64,000 nucleotides of DNA from a virus, in IMG/VR virus record IMGVR_UViG_3300023049_000543, positions 19,957 through 83,956 of that record. One strand, written 5' to 3'. Made by a program: the position numbers and the translations under genes. This document shows, piece after piece, positions 56,042 to 64,000 of the stretch. The notes below the pieces were generated by a model. That model ran no database searches. It worked only from the letters and a program-made list of their open reading frames with translations, and was not told the DNA's origin. Each line of letters begins with the position of its first letter. Positions within the stretch are counted from its first letter, which is position 1.

Positions 56042-58207
56042 ATGAAAGTATTAGTCACAGGTGGAACCGGATTCCTAGGCAGACACCTACAAGCCCGACT
56101 AACACTACACGGCAACGCACAATTCTGCTACGCCAATAGCATGGACTGCGACCTACGAAATCAAGCAGCAGTCAACGCCTTCTTCCTCGAACACAAATTC
56201 ACCCACGTAATCCACCTAGCAGCAAGTGTTGGGGGAATCGGGGCCAACAAACAAAACCCAGGCAAATACTGTTACGAAAACCTCATCATGGGTTGCAACG
56301 TAATCGAAGCAGCCCGACTCGCAGGCATACGCAAGCTAATCTGTGTTGGAACAGTTTGTTTTCCAAAAGGAACGATGATCAACACAAATAGTGGTTGGAA
56401 ATGTATATCTAATATTAATGAATTTGATGATGTTGTTACTCACACTGGTAAATTAAAACCAGTAACACAAACAATGTGTCGAGATTATGACGGCCCAATA
56501 CAACACATTAAAATCAATGGAATACTCGATATTAAATCGACACCAAAGCATCCTTTCTTAACAGAGAGGGGTTGGATCGAAGCTGTAGAATTACGCCAAG
56601 ATGATAGAATTTTGGTGCCGATAACTCATAATTATAAAGACCAAAGACTCCAGGTTTTACAAGGCCGAGACTTGTTAAGATGGGTATATCACCACGAACC
56701 GATAAACAAAGTGGAATTCGCACAAAAAGGTGGGACAAATAATCAATGGCGTGATTGGAAACGACATACACCAAAATGTGCTAGAATCACATCACCATTT
56801 ATCACCACAAACGATATAGCATGGTTATTCGGAACATATGCTGCCGAAGGATTTAGATGCAAAAATGATACTGGTAAAAGAGGTTCAAAACATTATTTAT
56901 ATTGGGCGACAAACCATGAAGAACGAAGATTTAGATTAGAAATAAATTCAGAATATTACAAATTGTTTGGAAAAACAATGTCAGAAGTCGTGAGAGAGAC
57001 CGCTACTAATCTGGAAGTAGGAGACAAATATACAATCGATTTGTTTGATGATTTTTACTATGATGGTGGAACAACGGCGGAATTTAAAAAAGTCCCTGAT
57101 TCAATAGCAGATTCATCAGATTCCACAATAAAGCTTTTTATTAAGGGATATTGGAAAGGAGATGGCCATTGGGCAGAAAGAGCTAAAAGGCCCGGACAAT
57201 ACATTGCTACTTGTAATTCTACATCCCTTAGAATGATTTTAGATATTCAAAAACTTTTGCTAAAGTTAGGCATATTTAGTACAGTCCATCCTCGGAAAAA
57301 ACAAGGGAAAATAATTATTCAAGGTAGAGAAGTGGAAACAAAAGACTCTTGGTCTATTAGAATAACTGGTAAGTGGGCTATAATATTTATTGAAACTGTC
57401 TTAAACGAAAAACTCGACAGAAAAAATTGGATTAACAGAAAAAATGATGCTATAATCAATTATAACCATGCGTCATTAGGAATGTCTAAAAACACTCAAG
57501 AAGATTTCGTAGGTGTGGTTTATAATATATCTATCAGAGACGACGAATCTTATATTGTACAAAATGTGGCTGTACATAATTGCAGTTATCCCAAGCATTG
57601 CGAAATACCCTTCGTCGAAGAAGACCTCTGGAAAGGCTACCCAGAGGAAACAAACGCCCCATACGGTATCGCTAAAAAAGCCATACTAGAAATGCTCAAG
57701 GGCTACCATACTCAGTACGGCATGGACTACACCTATCTAATACCCGTCAACATGTACGGCGAATTCGACAACTTCGACCCAAAAAGCAGCCACGTCATAC
57801 CCGCACTAGTAGACAAGATTATCGCGGCGAAACGCAAAGGTTCAAACACAATCGAAGTATGGGGCACCGGGAAAGCCACCCGTGAATTCGTCCACGCCTC
57901 CGACGTAGCAAACGCTATCGTAAAAGCTTTATACATCGAAACAGACGTGGAGCCACTAAACGTGGGCTCCGGAGAAGAGATCTCAATTGCAGATCTCGTC
58001 GACAAAATCGCCATAGCAGCAGAATGGTCTGGCAAAATGGAATGGTTATCCGATAAACCAGATGGTCAACCACGACGACTCATAAGCTCAGAAAAAGCTT
58101 ACCGAATCCTGGATTATCAGCCAGAAATCACCCTAGATGAAGGGCTCAAAAGATTAGTAGCCTGGAGAGAAGCTACTTGCTTACCAGAGAATAGCCCCGT
58201 TCAGTAA
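56042..58207 (+). CDS. GDP-L-fucose synthase (SDR family) containing an intein
   Basis: Extein start MKVLVTGGTGFLGRHL is the NAD(P)-binding site of the NDP-sugar epimerase/reductase family. HVIHLAASVGGIGANKQNP and, after the intein, CSYPKHCEIPFVEEDLW are typical of GDP-4-keto-6-deoxymannose epimerase-reductase. The Tyr-x-x-x-Lys pair is in APYGIAKKAIL, and LNVGSGEEISIADLV follows. The exteins total 313 aa, normal for the family. The enzyme makes GDP-fucose, presumably for the transferases at 59-61 kb. Catalytic Cys is the intein +1 residue. Ribosome site AGGAG. Confidence 0.92.
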   Translation: MKVLVTGGTGFLGRHLQARLTLHGNAQFCYANSMDCDLRNQAAVNAFFLEHKFTHVIHLAASVGGIGANKQNPGKYCYENLIMGCNVIEAARLAGIRKLICVGTVCFPKGTMINTNSGWKCISNINEFDDVVTHTGKLKPVTQTMCRDYDGPIQHIKINGILDIKSTPKHPFLTERGWIEAVELRQDDRILVPITHNYKDQRLQVLQGRDLLRWVYHHEPINKVEFAQKGGTNNQWRDWKRHTPKCARITSPFITTNDIAWLFGTYAAEGFRCKNDTGKRGSKHYLYWATNHEERRFRLEINSEYYKLFGKTMSEVVRETATNLEVGDKYTIDLFDDFYYDGGTTAEFKKVPDSIADSSDSTIKLFIKGYWKGDGHWAERAKRPGQYIATCNSTSLRMILDIQKLLLKLGIFSTVHPRKKQGKIIIQGREVETKDSWSIRITGKWAIIFIETVLNEKLDRKNWINRKNDAIINYNHASLGMSKNTQEDFVGVVYNISIRDDESYIVQNVAVHNCSYPKHCEIPFVEEDLWKGYPEETNAPYGIAKKAILEMLKGYHTQYGMDYTYLIPVNMYGEFDNFDPKSSHVIPALVDKIIAAKRKGSNTIEVWGTGKATREFVHASDVANAIVKALYIETDVEPLNVGSGEEISIADLVDKIAIAAEWSGKMEWLSDKPDGQPRRLISSEKAYRILDYQPEITLDEGLKRLVAWREATCLPENSPVQ
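56357..57580 (+). mobile_element. GDP-fucose synthase intein with LAGLIDADG endonuclease (408 aa)
   Basis: Starts CFPKGTMINT after VGTV and ends VAVHN before Cys+1 (CSYPK). Block B is IKSTPKHPFLT. LAGLIDADG motifs are IAWLFGTYAAEGF and LFIKGYWKGDGHW. All splicing residues are present. AT content is clearly above that of the exteins. Confidence 0.95.
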
Positions 58208-58796
58208 ACCAATCACCGAACGAATCTTCGATTCTTTTGATCAGTTTATCACAGACAACGCCCTTGAAGGCCATGTGCTTACCATTAGTAACATGGCCTT
58301 CATGATATAACTCTTCTTTGTTATAAGGCTTGCCATCACTGGCAGGCTTCTTATCAGCACTAAGCTCTGCCATGACTTTATCAATGTCAACAGTTACTCC
58401 AAGCTGTGCTGCGATATCCTCTACGATCTTTCGAGGATTTAGCAAGAAATCCTCATATCTCATAATATAATGAGCAGCTTTATCGAAGAATTGAGACTCA
58501 GTCGCGAGGCCACGAGCAACGTCCATCGTTGGCTCCATACCCCACATTCTCTTTCTGCTGGCCAATACGTCGCGAATATCGCGATAAGAATAGAAAATGT
58601 AAGTCGCTTCGGACAATAACCGATGATCTATACCATGGGCTTTGATGAGATTTACTTTCCGACGTTCTTTGATGTCGTCATGCCAACCACATAGGAAATC
58701 TTCTGGCTCAGTAAATTGAGACAGAATGTGACGAAGAGCGTTATAAAGCCAGGTGCTTCCCGACCGAGGCATTCCATTAGTCAGTACGACTTGCAT
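58173..58796 (-). CDS. sulfotransferase-like protein
   Basis: 207 aa. VVLTNGMPRSGSTWLYNAL is the PAPS-binding P-loop of sulfotransferases. FYSYRDIRDVLASRKRMW is the second (3'-phosphate) motif, and FFDKAAHYIMRYEDFLLNP is the acceptor-domain pattern. Probably sulfates a sugar. It overlaps the end of the fucose synthase gene by 35 bases, convergent, and its ATG meets the stop of the FkbM-like gene. Confidence 0.8.
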   Translation of the reverse strand: MQVVLTNGMPRSGSTWLYNALRHILSQFTEPEDFLCGWHDDIKERRKVNLIKAHGIDHRLLSEATYIFYSYRDIRDVLASRKRMWGMEPTMDVARGLATESQFFDKAAHYIMRYEDFLLNPRKIVEDIAAQLGVTVDIDKVMAELSADKKPASDGKPYNKEELYHEGHVTNGKHMAFKGVVCDKLIKRIEDSFGDWFTERGYSLVSK

Positions 58797-59395
58797 TATC
58801 GATAAAACCAGATGTCGAATTGCTTGATATAGGATTTGTAACCGTTCTTGGTAAACAGTTCGGTAAGTTCATCAGAACGTTTTGTGTTGCCACGAGTGTG
58901 ATCATTATGCTCGATCGTCCACCTTTCGACGTCCCATTTATGAAATGGAAAGACATTGAGGATTTCCATCTCATTGCCTTCAGTGTCGACCGAAATGTAG
59001 TCGATTTTCTGAGGACAATTGTGTTTGGTCAACAAATCATCAAGAGTGATCGTCTCGACTTCGATAATTGGACCTGGGAAATTGGTGGCATCTGCATGAC
59101 TCAGATGCTCGACCATCCCACCATAAAGATCACTGCATTGAAATTGGACTTTTTCGCCCGACTTTCCATGAACAGCAAGATTCGATACATCACATTGACG
59201 ACACTTGCTCAACTTATCGAACAGTTCCGGCTGAGGCTCTACACAAAGGCCCTTCCAACCGTTTTCTTCGAGCCTGACGGTGTTCGAAAATGTAAGGCCG
59301 TCGTGAGCCCCGACTTCGACGAAGAAGCCTTTCTTGATGCTCTTGAGTACCCAGTCGTCTTGACCAAGCTGGCTGTATTTTGGGTATTTTGGCAT
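58796..59395 (-). CDS. FkbM-family methyltransferase
   Basis: 199 aa from ATG 59395 (MPKYPKYSQLGQDDWVLKSI), two bases after the upstream stop. FFVEVGAHDGLTFSNTVRLE is the SAM-binding motif I; LCVEPQPELFDKL, IEVETITLDDLLTKH and IDYISVDTEGNEMEIL are the usual FkbM blocks. Probably O-methylates a sugar hydroxyl. An upstream 51-residue extension would overlap the glycosyltransferase and is not used. Confidence 0.88.
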   Translation of the reverse strand: MPKYPKYSQLGQDDWVLKSIKKGFFVEVGAHDGLTFSNTVRLEENGWKGLCVEPQPELFDKLSKCRQCDVSNLAVHGKSGEKVQFQCSDLYGGMVEHLSHADATNFPGPIIEVETITLDDLLTKHNCPQKIDYISVDTEGNEMEILNVFPFHKWDVERWTIEHNDHTRGNTKRSDELTELFTKNGYKSYIKQFDIWFYR

Positions 59396-59396
59396 A

Positions 59397-60011
59397 TTAT
59401 AACTCAAGTGGTGGCGAAGCTTTGATTTTACGCGATGGAGCAACATCCGGACGAATATGATGACCGATGACAAGGCTCGTGGTGTTCGAATCAGCATGGA
59501 CAACGGTATTATACTCAGCCGGAAGCATATGAAGTGTCGGACGGTCACGCGGGCCTGAATTGCGATAGAGATTCAACAACGTAATCTCATCTGGTTCATT
59601 TGCTTTCGTAGCTTTAAGCCATCGTTCTACAAAACGAATAGCTTTGGGTCTGAAATACAAAGTACCACTCAGCCAATGCCCGCCTTTGGAAACATGGATC
59701 GCCATTTCAGCAGTGCCCATGTTTTCGAAAATCTCTGGGTGCTGGTAAATCTCTGCGTCCGCGTCGACCCAAAGAATCGGTGCTTGATACAAACGAAGAG
59801 CATGCAAGATTACGGTCGGCTTGAGAGAACACCCCGCAGTCCAATCAGTGACTGGGTTGAGTGGATAAACCGCATGTGGTAGATCGAACTTGATGCACGA
59901 TTTGGTGAAACGGGCTGTGGCTCGTTTATAATAATCACCCAAATGACTATGGACCGTATAAGCAGTAACGATCGTAGGGAAATGTGGGCGATGTAGGATG
60001 TCTTTCAGCAT
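59397..60011 (-). CDS. glycosyltransferase-like protein (GT-A, DxD)
   Basis: 204 aa. An alpha/beta opening and the metal-binding LWVDADAEIYQHP (DxD-type) fit the GT-A fold. GGHWLSGTLYFRP resembles the sugar-acceptor region of retaining nucleotide-sugar transferases. Part of the gene set that would use GDP-fucose and other sugars. Overlaps the next gene upstream by seven bases. Confidence 0.65.
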   Translation of the reverse strand: MLKDILHRPHFPTIVTAYTVHSHLGDYYKRATARFTKSCIKFDLPHAVYPLNPVTDWTAGCSLKPTVILHALRLYQAPILWVDADAEIYQHPEIFENMGTAEMAIHVSKGGHWLSGTLYFRPKAIRFVERWLKATKANEPDEITLLNLYRNSGPRDRPTLHMLPAEYNTVVHADSNTTSLVIGHHIRPDVAPSRKIKASPPLEL

Positions 60012-60649
60012 AATCTCTCTTCAATAGGAAGTTTGGACCTTGTGTGCCATGTATTGGCGTCCTGTGAACCCACCTTGATATAATGAGCATCATGCTCATC
60101 GATCTCTCGTTTCTTCAAAGCCCAATTCTTGTGTTCGAAGACGGGAGAATTATCCCATTTGTCGATCAACAAATTAAGTTCACGCAGATTATGCATCAAT
60201 TCAGTATCTGAATATTGATGAATGTAGCTTGTGTGATAGATGATTCGATTAAGACGTTTCAAGCAACTCATCGTCATGATGGGAATTGTCATCGAATCTT
60301 GCTTGATATACCCATCATGCACATGAACAGCGGCCACTTTACCGGCCAAGACTTTTTTGACCCATCGGTCCCAATGCAAAGGAGCATAGAAATCGTCGGA
60401 AGCGAGGATGATAATATCATCATCTTCTGCTTCGACCGCATCTGTCAACATCTTGCAGGCATAGGTTACGCCTTTAACGTTCCCCGACACAAGAACTTCA
60501 GCACCAGGAATATGGATTGCATCCTTCTGTTCTTGTGTGTTAACAGCCACCAGCAATCTGAAATTCTTATCATCGGCATTGGCTAGCCAATGATGATAAG
60601 TTGCAGACATCATGGTTGGGCGAATGGTTGGCCAAAGCAAATGAATCAT
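60005..60649 (-). CDS. glycosyltransferase family 2-like protein
   Basis: 214 aa. LLWPTIRPTMMSATYHHWL followed by FRLLVAVNTQEQKDA gives a nucleotide-binding N-terminal domain. DDIIILASDDFYAPLHWD carries the SDD metal site. A small GT2-like enzyme; donor and acceptor unknown. First gene of the leftward glycan run ending in the sulfotransferase. Confidence 0.65.
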   Translation of the reverse strand: MIHLLWPTIRPTMMSATYHHWLANADDKNFRLLVAVNTQEQKDAIHIPGAEVLVSGNVKGVTYACKMLTDAVEAEDDDIIILASDDFYAPLHWDRWVKKVLAGKVAAVHVHDGYIKQDSMTIPIMTMSCLKRLNRIIYHTSYIHQYSDTELMHNLRELNLLIDKWDNSPVFEHKNWALKKREIDEHDAHYIKVGSQDANTWHTRSKLPIEERLC

Positions 60650-60724
60650 AATATACCACGCAACAGAATTAGTCTATCAACAATATTTACCAACCAAAGA
60701 CTACATTCTAAATTCGCCGAAACC

Positions 60725-62098
60725 CTACTCAGGCTCTGCAGTGCCCGGAACGATCATGGTTTTAGTAGCTGGGAACCGGCCATGCCAGCAAGCAAGAACC
60801 TCACGCATCCGAGCAGTATACGTATAATGAGCCCCAAGACCGGTACGAAGCTCACATTGGTAGAGGAATTTGTCGGCGGTTGTAATGTGCTCGTAAGCAC
60901 ATTGAGCACCAAGTGGGAGATAATACACATAAGACGGATCGCCCTTCTGGGCCATCTTTAAAGCACGTGCCACCAACCTCTCGCCACACTCTCGAAGACC
61001 GTCGAGGTCTTTCGCCGCATCGGGGTTGCTCAGACTCAGCTTACTGACCTGATCATCCGCGAAGTAACAACCAACCGGGGTCAAATCGAAAGTCTTTGTA
61101 CCGGTTCTATGACGATTCAAATCACGGAGTTCTGCAATAGTCAAGGCTGCCCATCCAAATCGAACAGCAGTTCGACGAATTGTAGGACCAAAATAATCAT
61201 ACCTACCATTATGATCTTCGAGATCACCGACTATAGCCGCTTGTAGATCATTTTCTTTCATTTTGGGCGGAGTAATCTCGCAATAAGCACCAGCACTATG
61301 CAGCTTTGAAACAGAAAGCGGGGTCTGCTCATACGCAGTCTTACGAACTGTCTCAAGCTCTTTCGTAAGTCCGGAACTGAATGATTCATCGGGGCGAGCG
61401 TGACGAGTCAATCGAGGGGTAGCAAGACCGAGATTCTCAGTCATCAACTCAGCAAGTTCGACGGATTCAGCGTTGTAATCGGACCAAAGCATCTTGATCA
61501 GATCTACCCAGCCACGAGCACTCATTTCGAGCATGACGTTAGTCTGGCAACTCATTGGTAGGAAATATCGAGCCCTATCAAAGGCGAAATTCCGCCGCAT
61601 TCGAGGAAGAGCTTTATCTCCCTTTTCCATTCCATCTGGGAGATTCATGATGCTTGGGTCAACTTCCGCAGCTTCCGACCAGATCTCATATGCTGTTTCA
61701 TACGCTGCAAAGGCTTCTGCCATCAAATCATTGTAATCGGCATCAGCTTTTGGCGGTTTAACGATATTCTCTAGTTTGAGCTTCACGTACCGAGTCGAAG
61801 ATTCCTGACCACCAGCTGTCGGACTCCATTGCCACAGACGCAAAGCCATCCAAAGTGATACATCATCAATGAACATGGCAACCGGAGCCATGTCGGTGAT
61901 GGACCGGTGTCCATAATCGACCATCTTAAAAATCGAATCAACAGCTTTGTCAGGGTCCATACCCTCGACTTTGGACAGAATGGCTTCTAGACCCTCATTA
62001 TTGCGAGAGTACCGAGCCCCGGTAGCTGCGAGCATTTCTGGTGTTAGCTTAACTGTTTGTTGGGCTGTAGAATCAATGCCTACACAAGTGACTTTCAT
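60725..62098 (-). CDS. thyX: ThyX-like thymidylate synthase with tandem ThyX folds
   Basis: 457 aa, about twice the usual ~220. The first copy contains GHRSITDMAPVAMFIDDVSL and ends QWSPTAGGQESSTRYV: the S-x-x-x-R-Y end of the ThyX motif is kept, but RHR is replaced by WQW. The second copy reads IAELRDLNRHRTGTKTFD: RHR is kept but the SxRY end is missing. Together they would complete one site. It may make dTMP with flavin, or act on another pyrimidine in a modified-DNA phage. No ThyA or dCTP deaminase is in the window. Confidence 0.8.
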   Translation of the reverse strand: MKVTCVGIDSTAQQTVKLTPEMLAATGARYSRNNEGLEAILSKVEGMDPDKAVDSIFKMVDYGHRSITDMAPVAMFIDDVSLWMALRLWQWSPTAGGQESSTRYVKLKLENIVKPPKADADYNDLMAEAFAAYETAYEIWSEAAEVDPSIMNLPDGMEKGDKALPRMRRNFAFDRARYFLPMSCQTNVMLEMSARGWVDLIKMLWSDYNAESVELAELMTENLGLATPRLTRHARPDESFSSGLTKELETVRKTAYEQTPLSVSKLHSAGAYCEITPPKMKENDLQAAIVGDLEDHNGRYDYFGPTIRRTAVRFGWAALTIAELRDLNRHRTGTKTFDLTPVGCYFADDQVSKLSLSNPDAAKDLDGLRECGERLVARALKMAQKGDPSYVYYLPLGAQCAYEHITTADKFLYQCELRTGLGAHYTYTARMREVLACWHGRFPATKTMIVPGTAEPE

Positions 62099-62494
62099 TT
62101 AATCTTGGCTTTGTACAGAGGTTAAAATTTCTGAATCGGGTTCTTGAATCAATTTAACACTTCCGAGATTCAACCAACGTTGTGTAGGGAGGATCAGCAC
62201 CGAAAGAATTACTGGAGCACGGGCTTTTGTGACAATTTTACCAGCGGAGTGTTTCCGCACGGCTTGCAGAGATTTAGCTACTTCATCTGGATTAAAACCG
62301 TAGCTTTCGAGACCTTCTGAACCCGATATCAAACCTGTTATGGTACCATATTGTGGATCAGGACCGTAATACGATTGTGCTACAGAAACACAAAGCATAC
62401 AAATGTGTTCGTGCTTCCGGCCATCCAAGAAGGGCTCGTTTTCGAATCTTTTGACTATCACCTCGATTTCAGCATCACAGATTTCGCAATACAT
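62099..62494 (-). CDS. zinc-binding hypothetical protein, 131 aa
   Basis: CEICDAE near the start and CMLC near residue 32 form a zinc ribbon. The rest includes a helix (DEVAKSLQAVRKHSAGKIV) and beta strands. Directly upstream of the ThyX-like gene, gap zero, same strand. Function unknown. Confidence 0.6.
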   Translation of the reverse strand: MYCEICDAEIEVIVKRFENEPFLDGRKHEHICMLCVSVAQSYYGPDPQYGTITGLISGSEGLESYGFNPDEVAKSLQAVRKHSAGKIVTKARAPVILSVLILPTQRWLNLGSVKLIQEPDSEILTSVQSQD

Positions 62495-62544
62495 TCTCTT
62501 ACTCCAAAAAAGATTTATTACACTTTAACACGGGAAGTCATCTG

Positions 62545-63213
62545 ATGCGTAATCTTGTATTTCTTGTTGCGATTCTAATTAGTGCAACATCACACGCCAC
62601 ATCTGGTAGACGATTCGGCCCAGAAGTCTACACCATAGACGCTCTTGAGATAAATTGGAGATATACTTGGCACGAAGCTTGGGGACCAAATCTCAACAGA
62701 ATCAAGGTAGCAAAGATCAGCTTCTGTCAATTAATCTATTGGGACGCAGTTTCACACGACCCTTACGAAAAAGCACCACGGAAAGGCTGGGCAAGTTGTG
62801 GATGGACGATGTATGAGGTCAAAACGGAGACCAAAAACGGCAAGACAGAAAAAATCAGAGAGCTAAAAGACCATCAAACCAAAGTCAGCTTCCCAAGACG
62901 CAATTGGAATGACGGCTATTGGTACGTCACTGTCCGAGACGGGACGCACACAATTAAGGTCAGAACTAAAATTTTAATCGGTGGGATCGATGGGACAGAC
63001 ACTCTAATCGATCCGGATTCAGCCGATAGAAATCTACGGCACGAAAAACGCACCAGTCCGATAAGCCTACACAGAGAAATTATGAAAGCTCGTCAGGATG
63101 TATTGCGGGCACGGCGTGAACGCCATCAGAAGGAGGAAGCTCTGACACCAAATGATCAGGAGTCTGTTCGTCGGCAGGATGATCTTGATTCACTGGAGCC
63201 GGTTGATCAGTAG
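62545..63213 (+). CDS. secreted protein with signal peptide, 222 aa
   Basis: MRNLVFLVAILISATSHATS is a convincing signal peptide (positive start, hydrophobic core, Ala-x-Ala-like end). The mature part is Trp/Tyr-rich and beta-like (WASCGWTMYEV), followed by a charged helical tail. The tail overlaps the opposite-strand gene by 134 bases. Possibly an exported or envelope-acting protein. Function unknown. Confidence 0.6.
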   Translation: MRNLVFLVAILISATSHATSGRRFGPEVYTIDALEINWRYTWHEAWGPNLNRIKVAKISFCQLIYWDAVSHDPYEKAPRKGWASCGWTMYEVKTETKNGKTEKIRELKDHQTKVSFPRRNWNDGYWYVTVRDGTHTIKVRTKILIGGIDGTDTLIDPDSADRNLRHEKRTSPISLHREIMKARQDVLRARRERHQKEEALTPNDQESVRRQDDLDSLEPVDQ

Positions 63214-63757
63214 CCGGTTGATCAACGTCCACCTGTTGGAACTCGAACTTGTCGCGATCCGTCAAGTATAATTGGCGGAAGTCTTCCTCTTTGATCATTT
63301 CCATCGCCTGACGCACTTCTTGACTGTGACGACCCCAACGACGGGCAATATTATCAAACCAACCAAATTCCCGATCGTGGGGACGCATCTTGAACTCGAC
63401 ACGACCTAAGTCGTCATACTTGACCTGACCGTCCTTGTTTCTTTTGATTTCCAGATGGTACAGTTCGTGGTCGATCAAGGCACGCTGACCATCTTCGGAC
63501 AGGTTGCCCACTAAGAAACCGTCGAAAGTGATTTCAGCGTCACCCCGGCCCATCGTTCGATCTTTCAGGGGCACAGCACGGACAACGGCGAAAGCCGGGA
63601 GACCGTGATGCATCACAGCAGGACCGCCAGTTGTGTCGTAAGCATCGATCAAATCGACAATAGCACTGTGGTCATTCAGATGGGGATGGAATTGTTCGAT
63701 AACTTCTTCGGTCAGGCCACGAACCAGACTATTAGATTTACGGTATGTCTTTGGCAT
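63080..63757 (-). CDS. putative phage metallopeptidase
   Basis: 225 aa. The core ALIDHELYHLEIKR carries an HExxH zinc motif in the form seen in phage metallopeptidases. A beta-rich N-terminal half precedes it (AVVRAVPLKDRTMGRGDAEI). The last ~60 residues are Pro/Asp/Gln-rich and disordered, and overlap the 3' end of the secreted-protein gene. Processing of virion or host proteins is inferred; the third ligand is not assigned. Confidence 0.65.
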   Translation of the reverse strand: MPKTYRKSNSLVRGLTEEVIEQFHPHLNDHSAIVDLIDAYDTTGGPAVMHHGLPAFAVVRAVPLKDRTMGRGDAEITFDGFLVGNLSEDGQRALIDHELYHLEIKRNKDGQVKYDDLGRVEFKMRPHDREFGWFDNIARRWGRHSQEVRQAMEMIKEEDFRQLYLTDRDKFEFQQVDVDQPATDQPAPVNQDHPADEQTPDHLVSELPPSDGVHAVPAIHPDELS

Positions 63758-63854
63758 TTATTCACCTATCGGTAACGTTCAAGGGACATGTTATATAACA
63801 AAAACACAATGGAGAGTGTGTTAAGAGGGCAGGAATTCACAATTGGAATCGACT

Positions 63855-64000
63855 ATGAAAAAATTCGAACAATCTCTAATCGAAGCCGAAGAACAGATCG
63901 ACGATTCATGTGCTGAATTCATCGTCATCAAGGACAAGCTAGAAACCGGGAAAGTCCATTTCACCGGCAAGAACATCTACGTCGACAAAAAACATGTCCT
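63855..64000 (+). CDS. partial gene at right edge
   Basis: ATG at 63855 with GGAA upstream opens a frame running off the window: MKKFEQSLIEAEEQIDDSC and onward, charged and probably helical. No family can be named from 48 residues. It is divergent from the metallopeptidase gene. Confidence 0.5.
   Translation, partial: MKKFEQSLIEAEEQIDDSCAEFIVIKDKLETGKVHFTGKNIYVDKKHV

Noticed and set aside
63809-63920. Alternative ATG at 63809 for the last partial gene
   Set aside because: It is in another frame and reaches a stop after about 35 codons; the frame from 63855 stays open to the edge.

Overview
The window looks like part of a large, T4-related lytic phage genome. It carries a replication and recombination gene set: a flap-type 5'-3' exonuclease, a gp32-type SSB, a DnaB/gp41 helicase, a RecA, a PHP-containing DnaE-type DNA polymerase III alpha, gp47/gp46 (SbcD/SbcC), an XPD/DinG-like helicase and a gp55-like sigma factor. 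It also has a GroES-like co-chaperonin, CsrA, many small zinc-ribbon proteins, nucleotide and glycan genes, and very large structural or adhesin proteins. Coding is nearly gapless, with many ATGA/TAATG overlaps, and no stretch over 300 bases lacks a gene. I saw no tRNA, rRNA or CRISPR array. The giant protein at 46006-53073 opens with dockerin-like Ca-binding repeats in the style of planctomycete secreted proteins, so a host in the Planctomycetota is my inference.

Layout. 1-11000 (minus strand): exonuclease, SSB, family A polymerase, zinc-ribbon genes, GroES, DnaB in two pieces, RecA. 11000-15440: small genes of both strands, a KdsB-like CMP-Kdo synthetase, an FAD-type protein and zinc proteins. 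15440-24984 (minus): DnaE in four pieces, interleaved with two free-standing endonuclease genes and one zinc-finger gene. 25008-31260: another endonuclease, an actin-like ATPase, and structural or unknown proteins. 31260-39506: gp47, helicase, endonuclease, an AT-rich gene, gp46. 39511-46094 (mostly plus): sigma factor(s), nucleotide metabolism including a PurZ-type 2-aminoadenylosuccinate synthetase. 46006-53073: the 2355-residue mosaic adhesin. 53108-64000: unknowns, CsrA and terminator, GDP-fucose synthase, sulfotransferase, FkbM methyltransferase, two glycosyltransferases, ThyX, a metallopeptidase-like protein.

The outstanding feature is protein-splicing density. There are seven inteins in 64 kb, all in conserved motifs. 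Four are contiguous with LAGLIDADG motifs (RecA, DnaE PHP domain, the DEAH box of the XPD/DinG-like helicase, GDP-fucose synthase). Three are split (DnaB Walker A, DnaE GPRG/SAGG, DnaE FNK/SH). Each split intein has a separate endonuclease gene between its halves, the 'fractured gene' arrangement first described from metagenomic phage data. The DnaB split intein is odd because both halves carry a block-B-like region. A further endonuclease sits at the 3' end of the helicase gene, with a second divergent copy of the helicase 3' end displaced downstream of it.

The second major point is PurZ: the catalytic Asp of PurA is replaced by Ser in a GSTGKG loop, which suggests that this phage may make 2-aminoadenine (Z) DNA. 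No DatZ or MazZ partner is visible in this window.
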